This document shows, one piece after another, positions 8,347 through 17,301 of a stretch of DNA of 37,276 nucleotides. A model generated the notes under the pieces. It was not told the DNA's origin. It was given only the letters and a program-made list of their open reading frames with translations, and did not search any database. A program made the translations under genes and the position numbers. The number at the start of each line of letters is the position of its first letter. The stretch's first letter is position 1. The DNA is from Mycobacteriaceae bacterium. GTDB taxonomy: Bacteria; Actinomycetota; Actinomycetes; Mycobacteriales; Mycobacteriaceae. The stretch lies in contig JAIENC010000316.1 in assembly GCA_019751635.1 (NCBI GenBank), forward strand, positions 1-37,276, read 5' to 3'.

Positions 8347-9759
8347 ATGTCCTACCGTTCACCATCTGGGCCCTACTGCGGGTTCTGCCGCGACACAACC
8401 ACCGGGAAACTGTCGTTAGCGGCAGGAGCCCCACACCTTTTAGTGTCAGCACCCACCGAAACCGGAAAAACCCGTGCCGTGCTCGCGCCCGCGTCAGTGC
8501 TGTGGGGCGGTCCGGCAGTGTGCGTGTCATCTAAAGACGACCTGATGTGGCTCGTATGTCAACGACGTTGGGGCCCAAAACAAGTCATCGACCTCCGCCC
8601 AGACTATGCACCGATGTATCCCACCGACGCACACGTGCGCTCGTTTGACCCCACCGCCCTCATCACCACCCCCGACCAAGCGGTGACCACCGCCAACACG
8701 ATGATGCAAATGTCAGCGGTCGGACTGGGCTCCGGCATCGATCAAGTCTCCGATGCCGGAGTCTGGGAAGCCAACACCGAAGCCCCGCTAGCAGCAATGC
8801 TCTACGCGGCCTCGACCCGCGGCAACGGCAAAGGCATCCAATGGGTGCTACTGGCCGTCGACAACCTCTGCGACAACAACCCAGACCCCGACACCGCAGG
8901 CTGGCACAACGCGGCACGCTACGTCGCCGACCAACCACTGTTTCGCAATGCGCTGCTGCGCACCCTGGACATGGACCCCAAACAACGCGACAGCATCGCG
9001 CTGACCATGCGCAAAGCCGTCACACCATGGATGCGGCTGGGGCTACGGGGCAGGACCGACCCGTCGTTCGACGAATCCTTCCTATGCCAGCCCGACGCCA
9101 CGTTGTTCATCCTGGCCCCGGCCGAAGGATCAATCGCCGGTGCCGCGGTCACCCTGCTGGAACATCTCGTACGCAGCTGGCGCGCCAAAACCGCACGCAA
9201 AGAAATGCTGCACCGCCTGCTGATCGTGATCGACGAAGCCGCCAACGTCGCCCCCATGCCCGCCCTGCGCCGTCACGTATCAGAAGGCCGCGGCCTCGGA
9301 GTCAACCTGCTGCTCTCAGTGCAGGCCTCAAGCCAATTCGACACCGTCTACGGCACCAGCTACGCCCGCGAATTACGCGACACATTCCCCGCAGCACTGA
9401 TCATGTACGGGGCAGCAGAAATGGAGATGCTGCAACGCGGCCAACAATGGTCACGCGAAACCACCCGACGCCAAGAAACCTTCGACCAAGCCAGCGGCGC
9501 CAAAACACTGTCCTCACACCTAGGCCCCAGCCTCGACTACCGGCGCCTGCTACCGGAAAACCTCGGCCACGCCCGGCTCCTACGACGCGGAACCGCAGGC
9601 ATCACCACCGAACTACCCGATTGGCCCGACTTCGTCGCCAAATACGACCACGCCGTCGCCAAACTGCTGCAATCCAAGCCGCCACAGCAAAAGCCCCAAA
9701 CACTGTGGGAACGGGTGGTAGCCCGTCACCGTCGGGCCATCAAAGCGATCAAACAATGA
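8347..9759 (+). CDS. TraG/VirD4-type coupling protein lacking membrane helices
   Basis: This 470-aa ATPase probably couples the relaxase-DNA complex to the secretion channel. Walker A is A35-PTETGKT-42, with the TxTGKT form common in TraG/TraM-recognition-type proteins. Walker B is LLIVIDEAAN at 291-300, followed by the GRGLGVNLLLSVQ segment with its conserved Gln. The first 30 residues contain no hydrophobic anchor, unlike classical VirD4, so it must be recruited by another protein, possibly the membrane protein encoded immediately upstream. Its stop overlaps the next small ORF (ATGA). The long Arg/Pro-rich reading frame at 8841-9845 is only its shadow. Confidence 0.9.
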   Translation: MSYRSPSGPYCGFCRDTTTGKLSLAAGAPHLLVSAPTETGKTRAVLAPASVLWGGPAVCVSSKDDLMWLVCQRRWGPKQVIDLRPDYAPMYPTDAHVRSFDPTALITTPDQAVTTANTMMQMSAVGLGSGIDQVSDAGVWEANTEAPLAAMLYAASTRGNGKGIQWVLLAVDNLCDNNPDPDTAGWHNAARYVADQPLFRNALLRTLDMDPKQRDSIALTMRKAVTPWMRLGLRGRTDPSFDESFLCQPDATLFILAPAEGSIAGAAVTLLEHLVRSWRAKTARKEMLHRLLIVIDEAANVAPMPALRRHVSEGRGLGVNLLLSVQASSQFDTVYGTSYARELRDTFPAALIMYGAAEMEMLQRGQQWSRETTRRQETFDQASGAKTLSSHLGPSLDYRRLLPENLGHARLLRRGTAGITTELPDWPDFVAKYDHAVAKLLQSKPPQQKPQTLWERVVARHRRAIKAIKQ

Positions 9760-9845
9760 CCCCGATCAACCCCGGCGGTGGCACGTCGAACACGCACTAT
9801 CTGGCACCGCCCGTGGATTCAGCTGCGAGAGGAACAGCTCAGTGA
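9756..9845 (+). CDS. 29-aa ORF coupled to the coupling-protein gene
   Basis: The ATG overlaps the TGA of the coupling-protein gene (ATGA), and the stop overlaps the GTG of the next ORF (GTGA). The product is 29 residues, Gly/Thr/Pro-rich and not hydrophobic. I see no independent ribosome binding site, so translation would depend on coupling. It may be a real microprotein or only a coupling bridge to the next ORF. Confidence 0.35.
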   Translation: MTPINPGGGTSNTHYLAPPVDSAARGTAQ

Positions 9846-9970
9846 ATGACTCACGCAGATTCCCCTGGCTCAGTGGACTGGTGGCGGCGATCCTGGTCGC
9901 CGTGTGGCTCATCGCGGTCGTGGCCGCCGGCGTCATCGAGGTGATGAACGCGATCGCAGCAGCAGCGTGA
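9842..9970 (+). CDS. 42-aa single-helix membrane peptide
   Basis: A GTG start at 9842 with GAGAGGAA about 7 bases upstream gives a 42-residue peptide. It has a short basic N-terminus (NDSRRFPWLS) and a long Val/Ala/Ile/Leu membrane helix at about residues 11-32. The helix composition and the good ribosome binding site argue that this is a true gene. It lies in a run of overlapping small genes behind the coupling protein. The function is unknown; a small accessory subunit of the transfer machinery is a reasonable guess. Confidence 0.55.
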   Translation: MNDSRRFPWLSGLVAAILVAVWLIAVVAAGVIEVMNAIAAAA

Positions 9971-10203
9971 TGAACTTCCGTACTCGCTTGCCTCAGGTTT
10001 ACCAATATGACGCAAGGTTGTGCGCGCCAGCCACCACGCCGATTGAACTTGAGGTTAGGGATGGTTCGCGAACCTCAGACCACAGCGCAGCTAATGACCG
10101 CAGTAACCGGCTATTGCGCAAGCTACTCAGACTTCTCGCGGTGGTCATGTTCTCTGTGGGTGGCGGCGGCTGGATAGCTGCCAGCCAGCCACTACCACTA
10201 TGA
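9970..10203 (+). CDS. 77-aa small membrane-associated protein
   Basis: The ATG at 9970 overlaps the preceding stop (TGATG). The 77-residue product has a hydrophilic, charged N-terminal two thirds and a hydrophobic C-terminal stretch (LLRLLAVVMFSVGGGGWIAA, about residues 50-72), so it could be C-terminally anchored. It overlaps the next ORF through ATGA. Only the operon context suggests a role in transfer. Confidence 0.45.
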   Translation: MNFRTRLPQVYQYDARLCAPATTPIELEVRDGSRTSDHSAANDRSNRLLRKLLRLLAVVMFSVGGGGWIAASQPLPL

Positions 10204-10421
10204 CCGGATCATTGTTCAACCTATCCCGGCACACGATGCCCCACCACTACGACGGCGGACCCGCCGGCGCAACCAGATTTCATCTCCGTCCGCCGAGGCG
10301 AAGCATTCTTGCGAAGCGCGGGCAAGTGAAATTCGTCAGCGATGACCCGCACGGGCTATCGGGCTTGCGCACCAAATCTGCACGTATTTCTCCACCCCGC
10401 CATACACAGAAACATCGGTGA
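10200..10421 (+). CDS. 73-aa basic hypothetical protein
   Basis: Starts at the ATGA overlap with the preceding ORF and encodes 73 residues rich in Arg, His, Pro and Lys, without a membrane helix. It is the last member of the overlapping chain that begins with the HTH gene. A 42-base gap separates it from the next unit. I recognise no family. Basic composition could mean nucleic-acid binding, but also a non-functional frame. Confidence 0.35.
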   Translation: MTGSLFNLSRHTMPHHYDGGPAGATRFHLRPPRRSILAKRGQVKFVSDDPHGLSGLRTKSARISPPRHTQKHR

Positions 10422-10463
10422 CACGGACGCCATTGTTGGAGTCGGGGCCATAGCCTGAATACC

Positions 10464-10724
10464 ATGACCGTGACCACTTACTACGGCATCGCAGAATTAG
10501 ACTCGGCGCGCAACCCCACCAAATATCTTCCGTTCATGGGCGCCAAGGGCTGGCAACCCGGTATGAGTTACTGGCCAACAGCAGACGTATCTCAGGCGTG
10601 GAGATTCCCAGACAGGCAGTACACCGAGGAAATAGCCGAAGTCATCAATGCCTCCAACCCGACGACAACGGTCCACGTCATCGAACTAGACGGCAACGGG
10701 CCACCGCTCACCCTGCAGCTTTGA
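10464..10724 (+). CDS. 86-aa hypothetical protein, first gene of an unrecognised pair
   Basis: The gene encodes 86 residues with an aromatic-rich N-terminal half (ITYYGI-like start, WQPGMSYWP) and a segment W-x-F-x(7)-EEIAEVI. This is a compact alpha/beta-looking layout without a signal peptide or membrane helix. The ATG at 10464 comes after a run of poor coding character. It ends inside a TTGA overlap with the next gene, so the two are probably made together. I do not recognise it. Confidence 0.55.
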   Translation: MTVTTYYGIAELDSARNPTKYLPFMGAKGWQPGMSYWPTADVSQAWRFPDRQYTEEIAEVINASNPTTTVHVIELDGNGPPLTLQL

Positions 10725-11572
10725 AGAAAAAATCGCGGGGACCCAACCCCCACCTACCCAGACAAGCAACCCCGGATGAATTGGTCGCTGTCACGCGTCG
10801 TCTCCGCCAACGTCTAAACCGACATCTTGACGCCTTAGAGGCCGGTGAATGCGGGGCTGTAGATGACGTTGCAGCGGTTCTCCGCACACTGCTTGGCCCC
10901 GGCGAAGGTGATGACGTCATCGTGGACTTGTGCCGAATCAAAAACATCCGATACCCACAAATCAGAGTCTCTGAACCCGTCGTCGATCGTCAACAGATTG
11001 GCCTAGCCTTCGGCGCAGTACCAGCACCGTCCGGCGGTGACGAACCTGTCATAAATGTGGACATCGACAAATGGCGCAAACTTCCCATGCTCATCATCCG
11101 TGGGGCACCCCGCAGAGTCAGCACCTGGGAACAACTAATCGCCGCCTACGCCAATACGTACGCGTCTCATCTGAGCAGAACCATCCCCCAGTTGCTATCG
11201 CATATGGCGTCAATCTTCTGCAGCGGCCCCCTTGGCCTCGACCTAGGCGAATACCTGATCCACTGTGCCGGACTTGTCGCCGAAGACGCACTTCACCAAA
11301 CTCTAGCCGCGATTGACGGCGACAACACGCAACCGCCACGACACCGCATATTGAACCCGCTTCTACGCCTCGTCGTCGAATCCCGATTCCCCAACCTGCC
11401 ACAGCTGACCACCGGGTTTACCCTAGAAGGCCGTCCCTTCGGAACAACCGTGCCGATTGTCACGGTGCTGCTAGATAACGCGTACATCCAGTTGACCCTG
11501 ACCCCTGCAGCTCCCGGCGAAGCCAGGTTTCACTACGAAGTCACCAACGAAAAGCCTGACTGGTGGAAATAG
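10721..11572 (+). CDS. 283-aa hypothetical protein coupled to the preceding small gene
   Basis: I start this gene at TTG 10721, because the frame further upstream (to 10598) overlaps the preceding gene and reads as a low-complexity shadow. The stop of the 86-aa gene and this TTG form TTGA. The protein begins with a basic tract (KKKSRGP), followed by a helical region with TPDELVAVTRRLRQRL. It ends in strands (TVPIVTVLLDNAYIQLTLTP). It has no membrane helix and no nucleotide-binding motif that I can see. The pair sits between the transfer genes and the relaxase, so it could be an accessory defence, toxin-like or transfer factor. No function is assigned. Confidence 0.55.
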   Translation: MKKKSRGPNPHLPRQATPDELVAVTRRLRQRLNRHLDALEAGECGAVDDVAAVLRTLLGPGEGDDVIVDLCRIKNIRYPQIRVSEPVVDRQQIGLAFGAVPAPSGGDEPVINVDIDKWRKLPMLIIRGAPRRVSTWEQLIAAYANTYASHLSRTIPQLLSHMASIFCSGPLGLDLGEYLIHCAGLVAEDALHQTLAAIDGDNTQPPRHRILNPLLRLVVESRFPNLPQLTTGFTLEGRPFGTTVPIVTVLLDNAYIQLTLTPAAPGEARFHYEVTNEKPDWWK

Positions 11573-11608
11573 GTCTCCTCAGCGACCAGCCCGATCATCA
11601 TGCTGACC

Positions 11609-11623
11609 CGCGAATCGTTCGCG
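11609..11623. repeat. Short palindrome between the 283-aa gene and the relaxase gene
   Basis: CGCGAA and TTCGCG form a 6-base inverted repeat with a 3-base loop, in the 256-base gap between two converging genes. It could be part of a weak transcription end, but it has no T-run. Otherwise I see nothing in 11573-11828. Confidence 0.25.
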
Positions 11624-11828
11624 CGATTATTTCATCGGATCGTGGTAGCCGAATCGTGTGGACGGTACCTTTTGCGGGGTACGCGCCGTTCGCGCACTAA
11701 TGGGGCCAGGATCTGTTTGCCATGGACCATCGAAGGCAACCTCTTTCGTTATGTCCGCATCCCAAGTGGCTCACCCCAAAACGGGACAGCGACTCTTAAC
11801 AGCCGTAATACCAAGCCAGCGGATGCCG

Positions 11829-14800
11829 TTAGATTTCCAGTCCGTAGTCGCGGCCTTGGCGTCGGGCTGATGAGCGGGCTGCGATGGCGTCCAATCGTGC
11901 TGTGGTGTTAGCGGTTTCGTGGAAGTGATCGACGAGTCGGTCGCGCTGGTGTAGCAATTCACGTGCTGTGCGATACGCGGGGTCGTCGGCTGGTTGGGCG
12001 ACCGATAGCGATAGGTAGTCAATGACGTGTTCGATGGTGGTGGGTGGCCGCTGGTAGTCGGGCGCGGGGGTGCCTAGGTGTTGTGTCCATGGGAGGTGGG
12101 TTTCCAGAGCGGTAGTCAGGGTGTGGGCCGGCGGGCGGTGGTCAGGGGTGGTGATGAGGATCAGTTTGGTGTTGGTGGTTGCGGCGGTTTTGGTGAGCCA
12201 GTGCAGCTGTTCGGGGTGCAGGTGATTGGCGTCGTCAACGATGATGAGGCTGGCTGGGGGCAGTTTCCAGTGTTTGCTTTCCAGATGGGCGCGGGCATCT
12301 TCTGGAGTGGCGATGGTGTCGGAGTAGCGGTTGTGGGCGGCGTAGTCGGCGGCGGCTGGTGTGGCGGGTAGGGCCAGGATGCGGGCGTGGTGATGGTGTG
12401 CGGCGCCGGCGAGTGCGGCGAGGGTGGCGGGTTTGTCTGCATCGGGGTGCAGGTGCAGTGGTTGGACGGTGTGAGCGCTGCCGGCGATAGCGGCGATGAC
12501 GCGACGGTGGGGTTCGTCGACGTGACATAGGGCGGTAATGGGTGGGTGGTAGGTGGCGGCGGGGCTGGCGGCGTTGGCGGCTGTGAGGAGGTCAATTTCT
12601 GCTTGTAGTTGGGGGATCTCAGCGGCCAGGTCGTAGTTGTGGGCTGGGTGGCCGAACCAAGCACGGGTGCCGTCGCGATGGGCTGGCAGCCCTGGGGCGT
12701 CGATGTTGTGACCGGGTAGGGGCGGGGGTGTGCGGTGTTGTGGCAGGTCGGCGAAGTCGAGGCCAGCTAGGTCGTCTTCTGCCAGGCCGTAGGGGTAGTC
12801 GTAGAGGTCCGGCGGCGGTTCATCTAAGTCTTCGACGCCAAGATAGATGTCTGAGTAGGGGTGGTGTTGTTGGCTGGCTGGCGGGGTTTCGACATAGTCG
12901 GCGGGGTGGGGGATGTCGGGGTCGATGGTGGCGGCGTGGTGGGTGAGCAGTTCGATGCGGTAGGTGAGCAGGCGGGCGTATTGGTCGGGGCGTAGGGGTT
13001 CGATGGCGGCGATGTCGTGCAGGTGTTCTGTTGTGGCGCAGAGTAGTTGGTGGGGTGGCCAGTCGGAGGCTGCTACGGCGGCGACAAGGGCGGGCCAGGC
13101 GGGGTCGGTGATGATGGTTTCGGCGATTGGGGTGCCGAGAAGGTGGTGTAGTTCGGTGGTCCAGGGTGGGCGCAGTGTGGTGTCGGGGTGATCCAGTGCG
13201 GGTGGGGTCAGGGTGCCGGCAAGACGCCACCATAGGGCGGCGGCGGGCATTTCGGCGGGTAGGGGGCCATACCGGGAGATGGCGTCGTGCAGCAGCGCGT
13301 TGACGTCGGCGCCGGCGCGGGCGGCGTCGTCGAGGTGGGTGGCTAGTTGTGGCCAGAACGGGTCGGCGGCCAGGTGGGTGTCGAGTTGGTTGGCGAGCCC
13401 GCGCCAGTGTTGGGTGTGGTTGCTGATGTGGGTGAGATGGGCATCGAGGCGGGCGTTGATGAGTTGTTGGATGAGTGCTGAACGGTTGGCGTGTTGCCTG
13501 GGTCCGGTGGGGCGGGTGTCGGCGGGATCGACGTCGTGGGCGGCGCGGAAGACAGCGATTTCAGCCATGAGCTCGGGTCGTTGATCGAGCAGTGGTCGCG
13601 CCCATGTGGGTGCGGTGCTGTGTGCCCAGGTGCGGGCGGTGTCACGGATGTGTTCGGCTAGGTCGGTGACCAGTTGTGCGCGGGCGTGCAGGTAGGGGCC
13701 CCAGTGCGGGTGGGCGGTTAAAGCGTCGGGGGTGGCGGGCAGCCAGCGCAGCGGTCCGATCTTTTCAGCGGCTGACCCGGGCGGGGTGTGCAGGCGCCAG
13801 TCCAGCACGGCGGCGGGGTCATGGGCGTCGTCTAGTGGAGCTTGTGCTGCGGTGTGCAGGGCGCGGATCGGATCGTGTCCTTCGACGGCCAGTAGGGCTA
13901 GGTTGCGGCGCAGAACGGGCCAGGCTTGGGCGTCGGTGAGGTGTGCACCGATGATGGTGGCGGTGGTGTCGATGCGGGACATGGTGGTGGGTCCGGCGTG
14001 TTGTTCGGCGGCGGCGGTGAGGGCGTCGGCGTACATGGCTGCGGCACGGTGCAGGCGGTTAAAGGGGTCGGTGGCGGTGGTGGCGGTGCTGTGGGCGGAC
14101 AGTTGTGCGCCGTCTCGGGCCAGGATCGTTGACAGGATGTCCACGGCGGTGGGCGGGTGGGTGGCTTTGGGTGTCAGGATGCGGTGCGGGTCGGCCTCGG
14201 CGGTGGAGAAGTAGAGGTGGTTTTCGGTGCTGCCGCGGGTGAGGGCGACGTAGAGCTGTTGGCGGGTGAGGCGGTCCGAACCGACGATGTGGCAGCTGCC
14301 TTCGATGCCGCGTCGGCCGGCGGTCATGCCTTGGGCGGCGTTGATGGTGCTGGCGTAGCCCAAGGTGGTGTGGGCGGTGACGTAGTGGGCGGGCAGGCGT
14401 ACCGCGCTGGCTCGGCCGCCCAGGGGCAGGACGGTGAGGGAGCCATCTTGGTGGACGGTGCCGATGATCCAGCGGTGACCGTTTTTCACCCACTTGCCGT
14501 TGGTGGTGGCCAGCCAGCGGGCGTTTTTGTGGGTGGTGATCCAGTCGCCGGCCGAGGCGGTCAAATCGTCGGCGAGGGTGACGGTGGACGACGCCGGTGG
14601 GGTGGTGGTTGTGTGGGCGAGGCGGTCTAGGCGGGCGCGTTGGTTGAGTTGGGCGACGAGTTCGTTGGTGGGGGCTAGCAGGATGGAGTCTCGGCCAGCG
14701 GCGCGGTCGGCGGCCCAGGCTTGGTAGGCCAGGTCGGCGACCACGGTGTCAGCACCGACATGGACGCGGTGGTGGTCGATGTAGAAGCCGATTGCGGCGG

Positions 14801-17147
14801 GGTCACCGGCGCGTAGGGCGAGGCTGGCGGCGGCTTCGGCGGGCCCGGTTTCGGGGCGGGTGAACCTCACCACGGTGCTCAAGGTGACGGTGTCGTGACG
14901 ATCGGCAAGGTCACAAAGGATGCCGCCGGCCGAGATCGAGGCGAGTTGTTGGTCATCGCCCACCAGGCGCACGCTGGCCCCACGCGCTACGGCGTGGCCG
15001 ATCAGGGTGTCCAGATCGACGGTGGAGGCCATGGCGGCTTCGTCGACGATGAGCAGCGTGTCAGAACCGATGGTGTTAAACCAGTTTCGGGCGGGGTCAT
15101 CCGCGGGCGCGGGTAGGCCGGCATGGGCGCCGGTGAGCTGGACGAGTTTGGCGATGGTGTCGGTGGGAGCCCCCAGGTCTTTGCCTAGAACTTCGGCCGC
15201 ACCAGCGGTGGGAGCCAGTCCGATAACGGTGCCGCCACTGTTGCGCCAGGCGGTGGCCAGGGCAGCCATGGCGGTGGTTTTTCCGGTGCCCGCTGGCGCC
15301 AACGCCAACTGGACGCGGGCCCCGGAGACGGCCATCTTTTTCACTAAGGTGGCCTGTCCTTCGTTGAGGGCGACACCATGGTTGGCGTGGTATTCCAGCA
15401 GCGCCAAATCAATGCTGATGTGATCGGCGGTACGGCCATCACGTCGAGCGGCGGCGGCTAGGATGCGTCGCTCGGCAGCGACGATCTCGGTGCTGGTGTA
15501 GAGGGTGGTGTCGTGGCGGGTGTAGACGCTGGCGCCGTCGCGGCGGCGCAGCGCGGCGGGCTCGTTCATCTCGGTGTCGGTGTGGGAGGTTAACGCGATA
15601 CTGTGCCCGCTGATCGCGGCATTCACGATGCGGTCGGCGACCTGGGGGCCGCCGGGGTGGTTGGTGTAGCGCAGCATTCGTTGTGCCTCGGCGCGTACAT
15701 GGTTGACGGTCCAGGTTGCGCGGTTTTGCGCAATAGTTTTGATGACTTGGGTGGCCTGCTCATTGATCCAGGTATCGGTGGCTATGACGTGGTGGGGGAC
15801 AGCCACATTGGTGACGTCGGCGAGCATGGCAGTTATAGCGTGCTGGCTGCCCAGGACCTCGATGGCTTGGGTTTTCCAGGTGTGGCGTTGCTCGGCCAGG
15901 GATCGTGGTTCGTGTTTGGATTTTCGCGTTTCCAGGGTGGCTTGCTGGGACAGTGCGAGCATCTCGACGGCGGTGGGTTCGCGGCCATGGGCGGTGTGGA
16001 ATTGTTTGGTGAGCTGGCCGACGCGATAGTCGATGTCGGCGCGGCGTGACGAGTATTTCTCGATGAGTTCTGCTGGAATGCCGACGATTTCGCGGACCGG
16101 GCGTTTGCCTGACCGGGTGGGTGTTGCGGCGAATCGCAGACCGATCCTGTCGATCAGCAGAGCCTCGTTGCGGGTGTTGTAGAACTCTGATGCAGCGACC
16201 GTGGCGTGATGCAGTGGGGTGCCGTCTAGGGCCAGCCATCGCGGTATGCCGTCAGCGCCAACAGCTTGTACTTTGTTGCTGATCACCAGGTGGGTATGAA
16301 GATGGGGGTCACCGGCGCGGGAGTCGCGGTGGTCGAAGGCCGCAGCGATCAACCCGCTGGTGTTGACCTGGGCCACACCATGGGCACCGATGCGAGAAAA
16401 CGCCGCGTTGTCTTCCAGAAATTGGAGGGTTTCCGCGACGGCTTGATGGTGGCAGTCTTCGATGGCGTGGGAGAGCTTGGCGGGGGCGATCGCCCACAAC
16501 GCTGACACCGATTTGACTGGGCTAAACGTCAAGTCATAGCCAGCCACCGCCGTGGTTGCGGCCCGCGAATGACAGGCGATGAACCCGGACAATTCGCGCT
16601 CATCGGCTGGTGGGCGACGGTAGGTTTCGGCGAACATGTCACGCCCCAACGCCGTGCGTATGCGTGCCCGGATTTCGGCGTCGATGCTGGCTTGAGCATC
16701 ATGGCCCAATGCGGTGTTGTAGTCGCGGTAGGCGGCACGAAGACGAGTAGTGAACGGGTCTTCCTCGTTGTTGATCGCAAAAGGGCGACCCAGCCGTGCA
16801 GCGGCGAGAGCGCCGGCCTTAGCGACACCAAACCCAGTGAGGTGCGCGGTGATTCGGTCGGCGTTGGGGTGTAGCCCTTCACCGAACAGGGCCTTCATCT
16901 GCGCTTCGGTGACCTGCGAGCCGTGCGCTACTGCCCATAGGTCAGCGACCAGCGGATCGTCGGCATCACGGGAGACCGGCCGACCCAGCGCTGCCAGTCC
17001 GCGACCCATCCACGCACCCGGAGCTTCTCCTTGAGCGCTGTAATAGTCCGCCAGGCTCGGGCGCCCACGGTCGGTGGCATCAGCGGCGGCGACCTGCCGG
17101 ATCAGGTACATGTACCCGTCCCCAGCAGTCAATTTATGCAAGCTCAT
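11829..17147 (-). CDS. traA: MobF (TrwC/TraA-type) relaxase-helicase
   Basis: The protein has 1772 residues and would nick oriT, remain attached to the DNA and unwind it. I start at ATG 17147 because AGGTGA lies 8 bases upstream and the product then begins MSLHKLTAGDGY, the usual start of this family. The nicking domain has a paired tyrosine Y35-Y36 (SLADYYSAQGEAPG) and a metal triad in DPHLHTHLVIS (His 282, 284 and 286). The helicase domain has Walker A APAGTGKT at 617-624, Walker B LLIVDEAAM at about 698-706 and a late motif QQLYVALTRG. The last ~300 residues contain a second, degraded-looking nucleotide-binding fold (LIIVDDANHLHPEQ). A very similar reading of the opposite strand is a shadow. 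Confidence 0.93.
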   Translation of the reverse strand: MSLHKLTAGDGYMYLIRQVAAADATDRGRPSLADYYSAQGEAPGAWMGRGLAALGRPVSRDADDPLVADLWAVAHGSQVTEAQMKALFGEGLHPNADRITAHLTGFGVAKAGALAAARLGRPFAINNEEDPFTTRLRAAYRDYNTALGHDAQASIDAEIRARIRTALGRDMFAETYRRPPADERELSGFIACHSRAATTAVAGYDLTFSPVKSVSALWAIAPAKLSHAIEDCHHQAVAETLQFLEDNAAFSRIGAHGVAQVNTSGLIAAAFDHRDSRAGDPHLHTHLVISNKVQAVGADGIPRWLALDGTPLHHATVAASEFYNTRNEALLIDRIGLRFAATPTRSGKRPVREIVGIPAELIEKYSSRRADIDYRVGQLTKQFHTAHGREPTAVEMLALSQQATLETRKSKHEPRSLAEQRHTWKTQAIEVLGSQHAITAMLADVTNVAVPHHVIATDTWINEQATQVIKTIAQNRATWTVNHVRAEAQRMLRYTNHPGGPQVADRIVNAAISGHSIALTSHTDTEMNEPAALRRRDGASVYTRHDTTLYTSTEIVAAERRILAAAARRDGRTADHISIDLALLEYHANHGVALNEGQATLVKKMAVSGARVQLALAPAGTGKTTAMAALATAWRNSGGTVIGLAPTAGAAEVLGKDLGAPTDTIAKLVQLTGAHAGLPAPADDPARNWFNTIGSDTLLIVDEAAMASTVDLDTLIGHAVARGASVRLVGDDQQLASISAGGILCDLADRHDTVTLSTVVRFTRPETGPAEAAASLALRAGDPAAIGFYIDHHRVHVGADTVVADLAYQAWAADRAAGRDSILLAPTNELVAQLNQRARLDRLAHTTTTPPASSTVTLADDLTASAGDWITTHKNARWLATTNGKWVKNGHRWIIGTVHQDGSLTVLPLGGRASAVRLPAHYVTAHTTLGYASTINAAQGMTAGRRGIEGSCHIVGSDRLTRQQLYVALTRGSTENHLYFSTAEADPHRILTPKATHPPTAVDILSTILARDGAQLSAHSTATTATDPFNRLHRAAAMYADALTAAAEQHAGPTTMSRIDTTATIIGAHLTDAQAWPVLRRNLALLAVEGHDPIRALHTAAQAPLDDAHDPAAVLDWRLHTPPGSAAEKIGPLRWLPATPDALTAHPHWGPYLHARAQLVTDLAEHIRDTARTWAHSTAPTWARPLLDQRPELMAEIAVFRAAHDVDPADTRPTGPRQHANRSALIQQLINARLDAHLTHISNHTQHWRGLANQLDTHLAADPFWPQLATHLDDAARAGADVNALLHDAISRYGPLPAEMPAAALWWRLAGTLTPPALDHPDTTLRPPWTTELHHLLGTPIAETIITDPAWPALVAAVAASDWPPHQLLCATTEHLHDIAAIEPLRPDQYARLLTYRIELLTHHAATIDPDIPHPADYVETPPASQQHHPYSDIYLGVEDLDEPPPDLYDYPYGLAEDDLAGLDFADLPQHRTPPPLPGHNIDAPGLPAHRDGTRAWFGHPAHNYDLAAEIPQLQAEIDLLTAANAASPAATYHPPITALCHVDEPHRRVIAAIAGSAHTVQPLHLHPDADKPATLAALAGAAHHHHARILALPATPAAADYAAHNRYSDTIATPEDARAHLESKHWKLPPASLIIVDDANHLHPEQLHWLTKTAATTNTKLILITTPDHRPPAHTLTTALETHLPWTQHLGTPAPDYQRPPTTIEHVIDYLSLSVAQPADDPAYRTARELLHQRDRLVDHFHETANTTARLDAIAARSSARRQGRDYGLEI

Positions 17148-17301
17148 CACCAGAATCACCTGAAGCCGAAACTATGGGCGGCCCAACCCTTATGCGACGG
17201 CCGTTACCGTTTCGTGACCTGTGTGCAAGAGGTGTGATGGAGCGGGTAGTCGGTGCCTAGAATATCTAAGTATATGGCTGGCGTGTGTCTTGGTCGGGTG
17301 A

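Noticed and set aside
8841-9845. Long Arg/Pro-rich frame of 334 codons on the plus strand
   Set aside because: It is the +1 shadow of the coupling-protein gene; composition is that of GC-rich out-of-frame sequence and it has no family signature.
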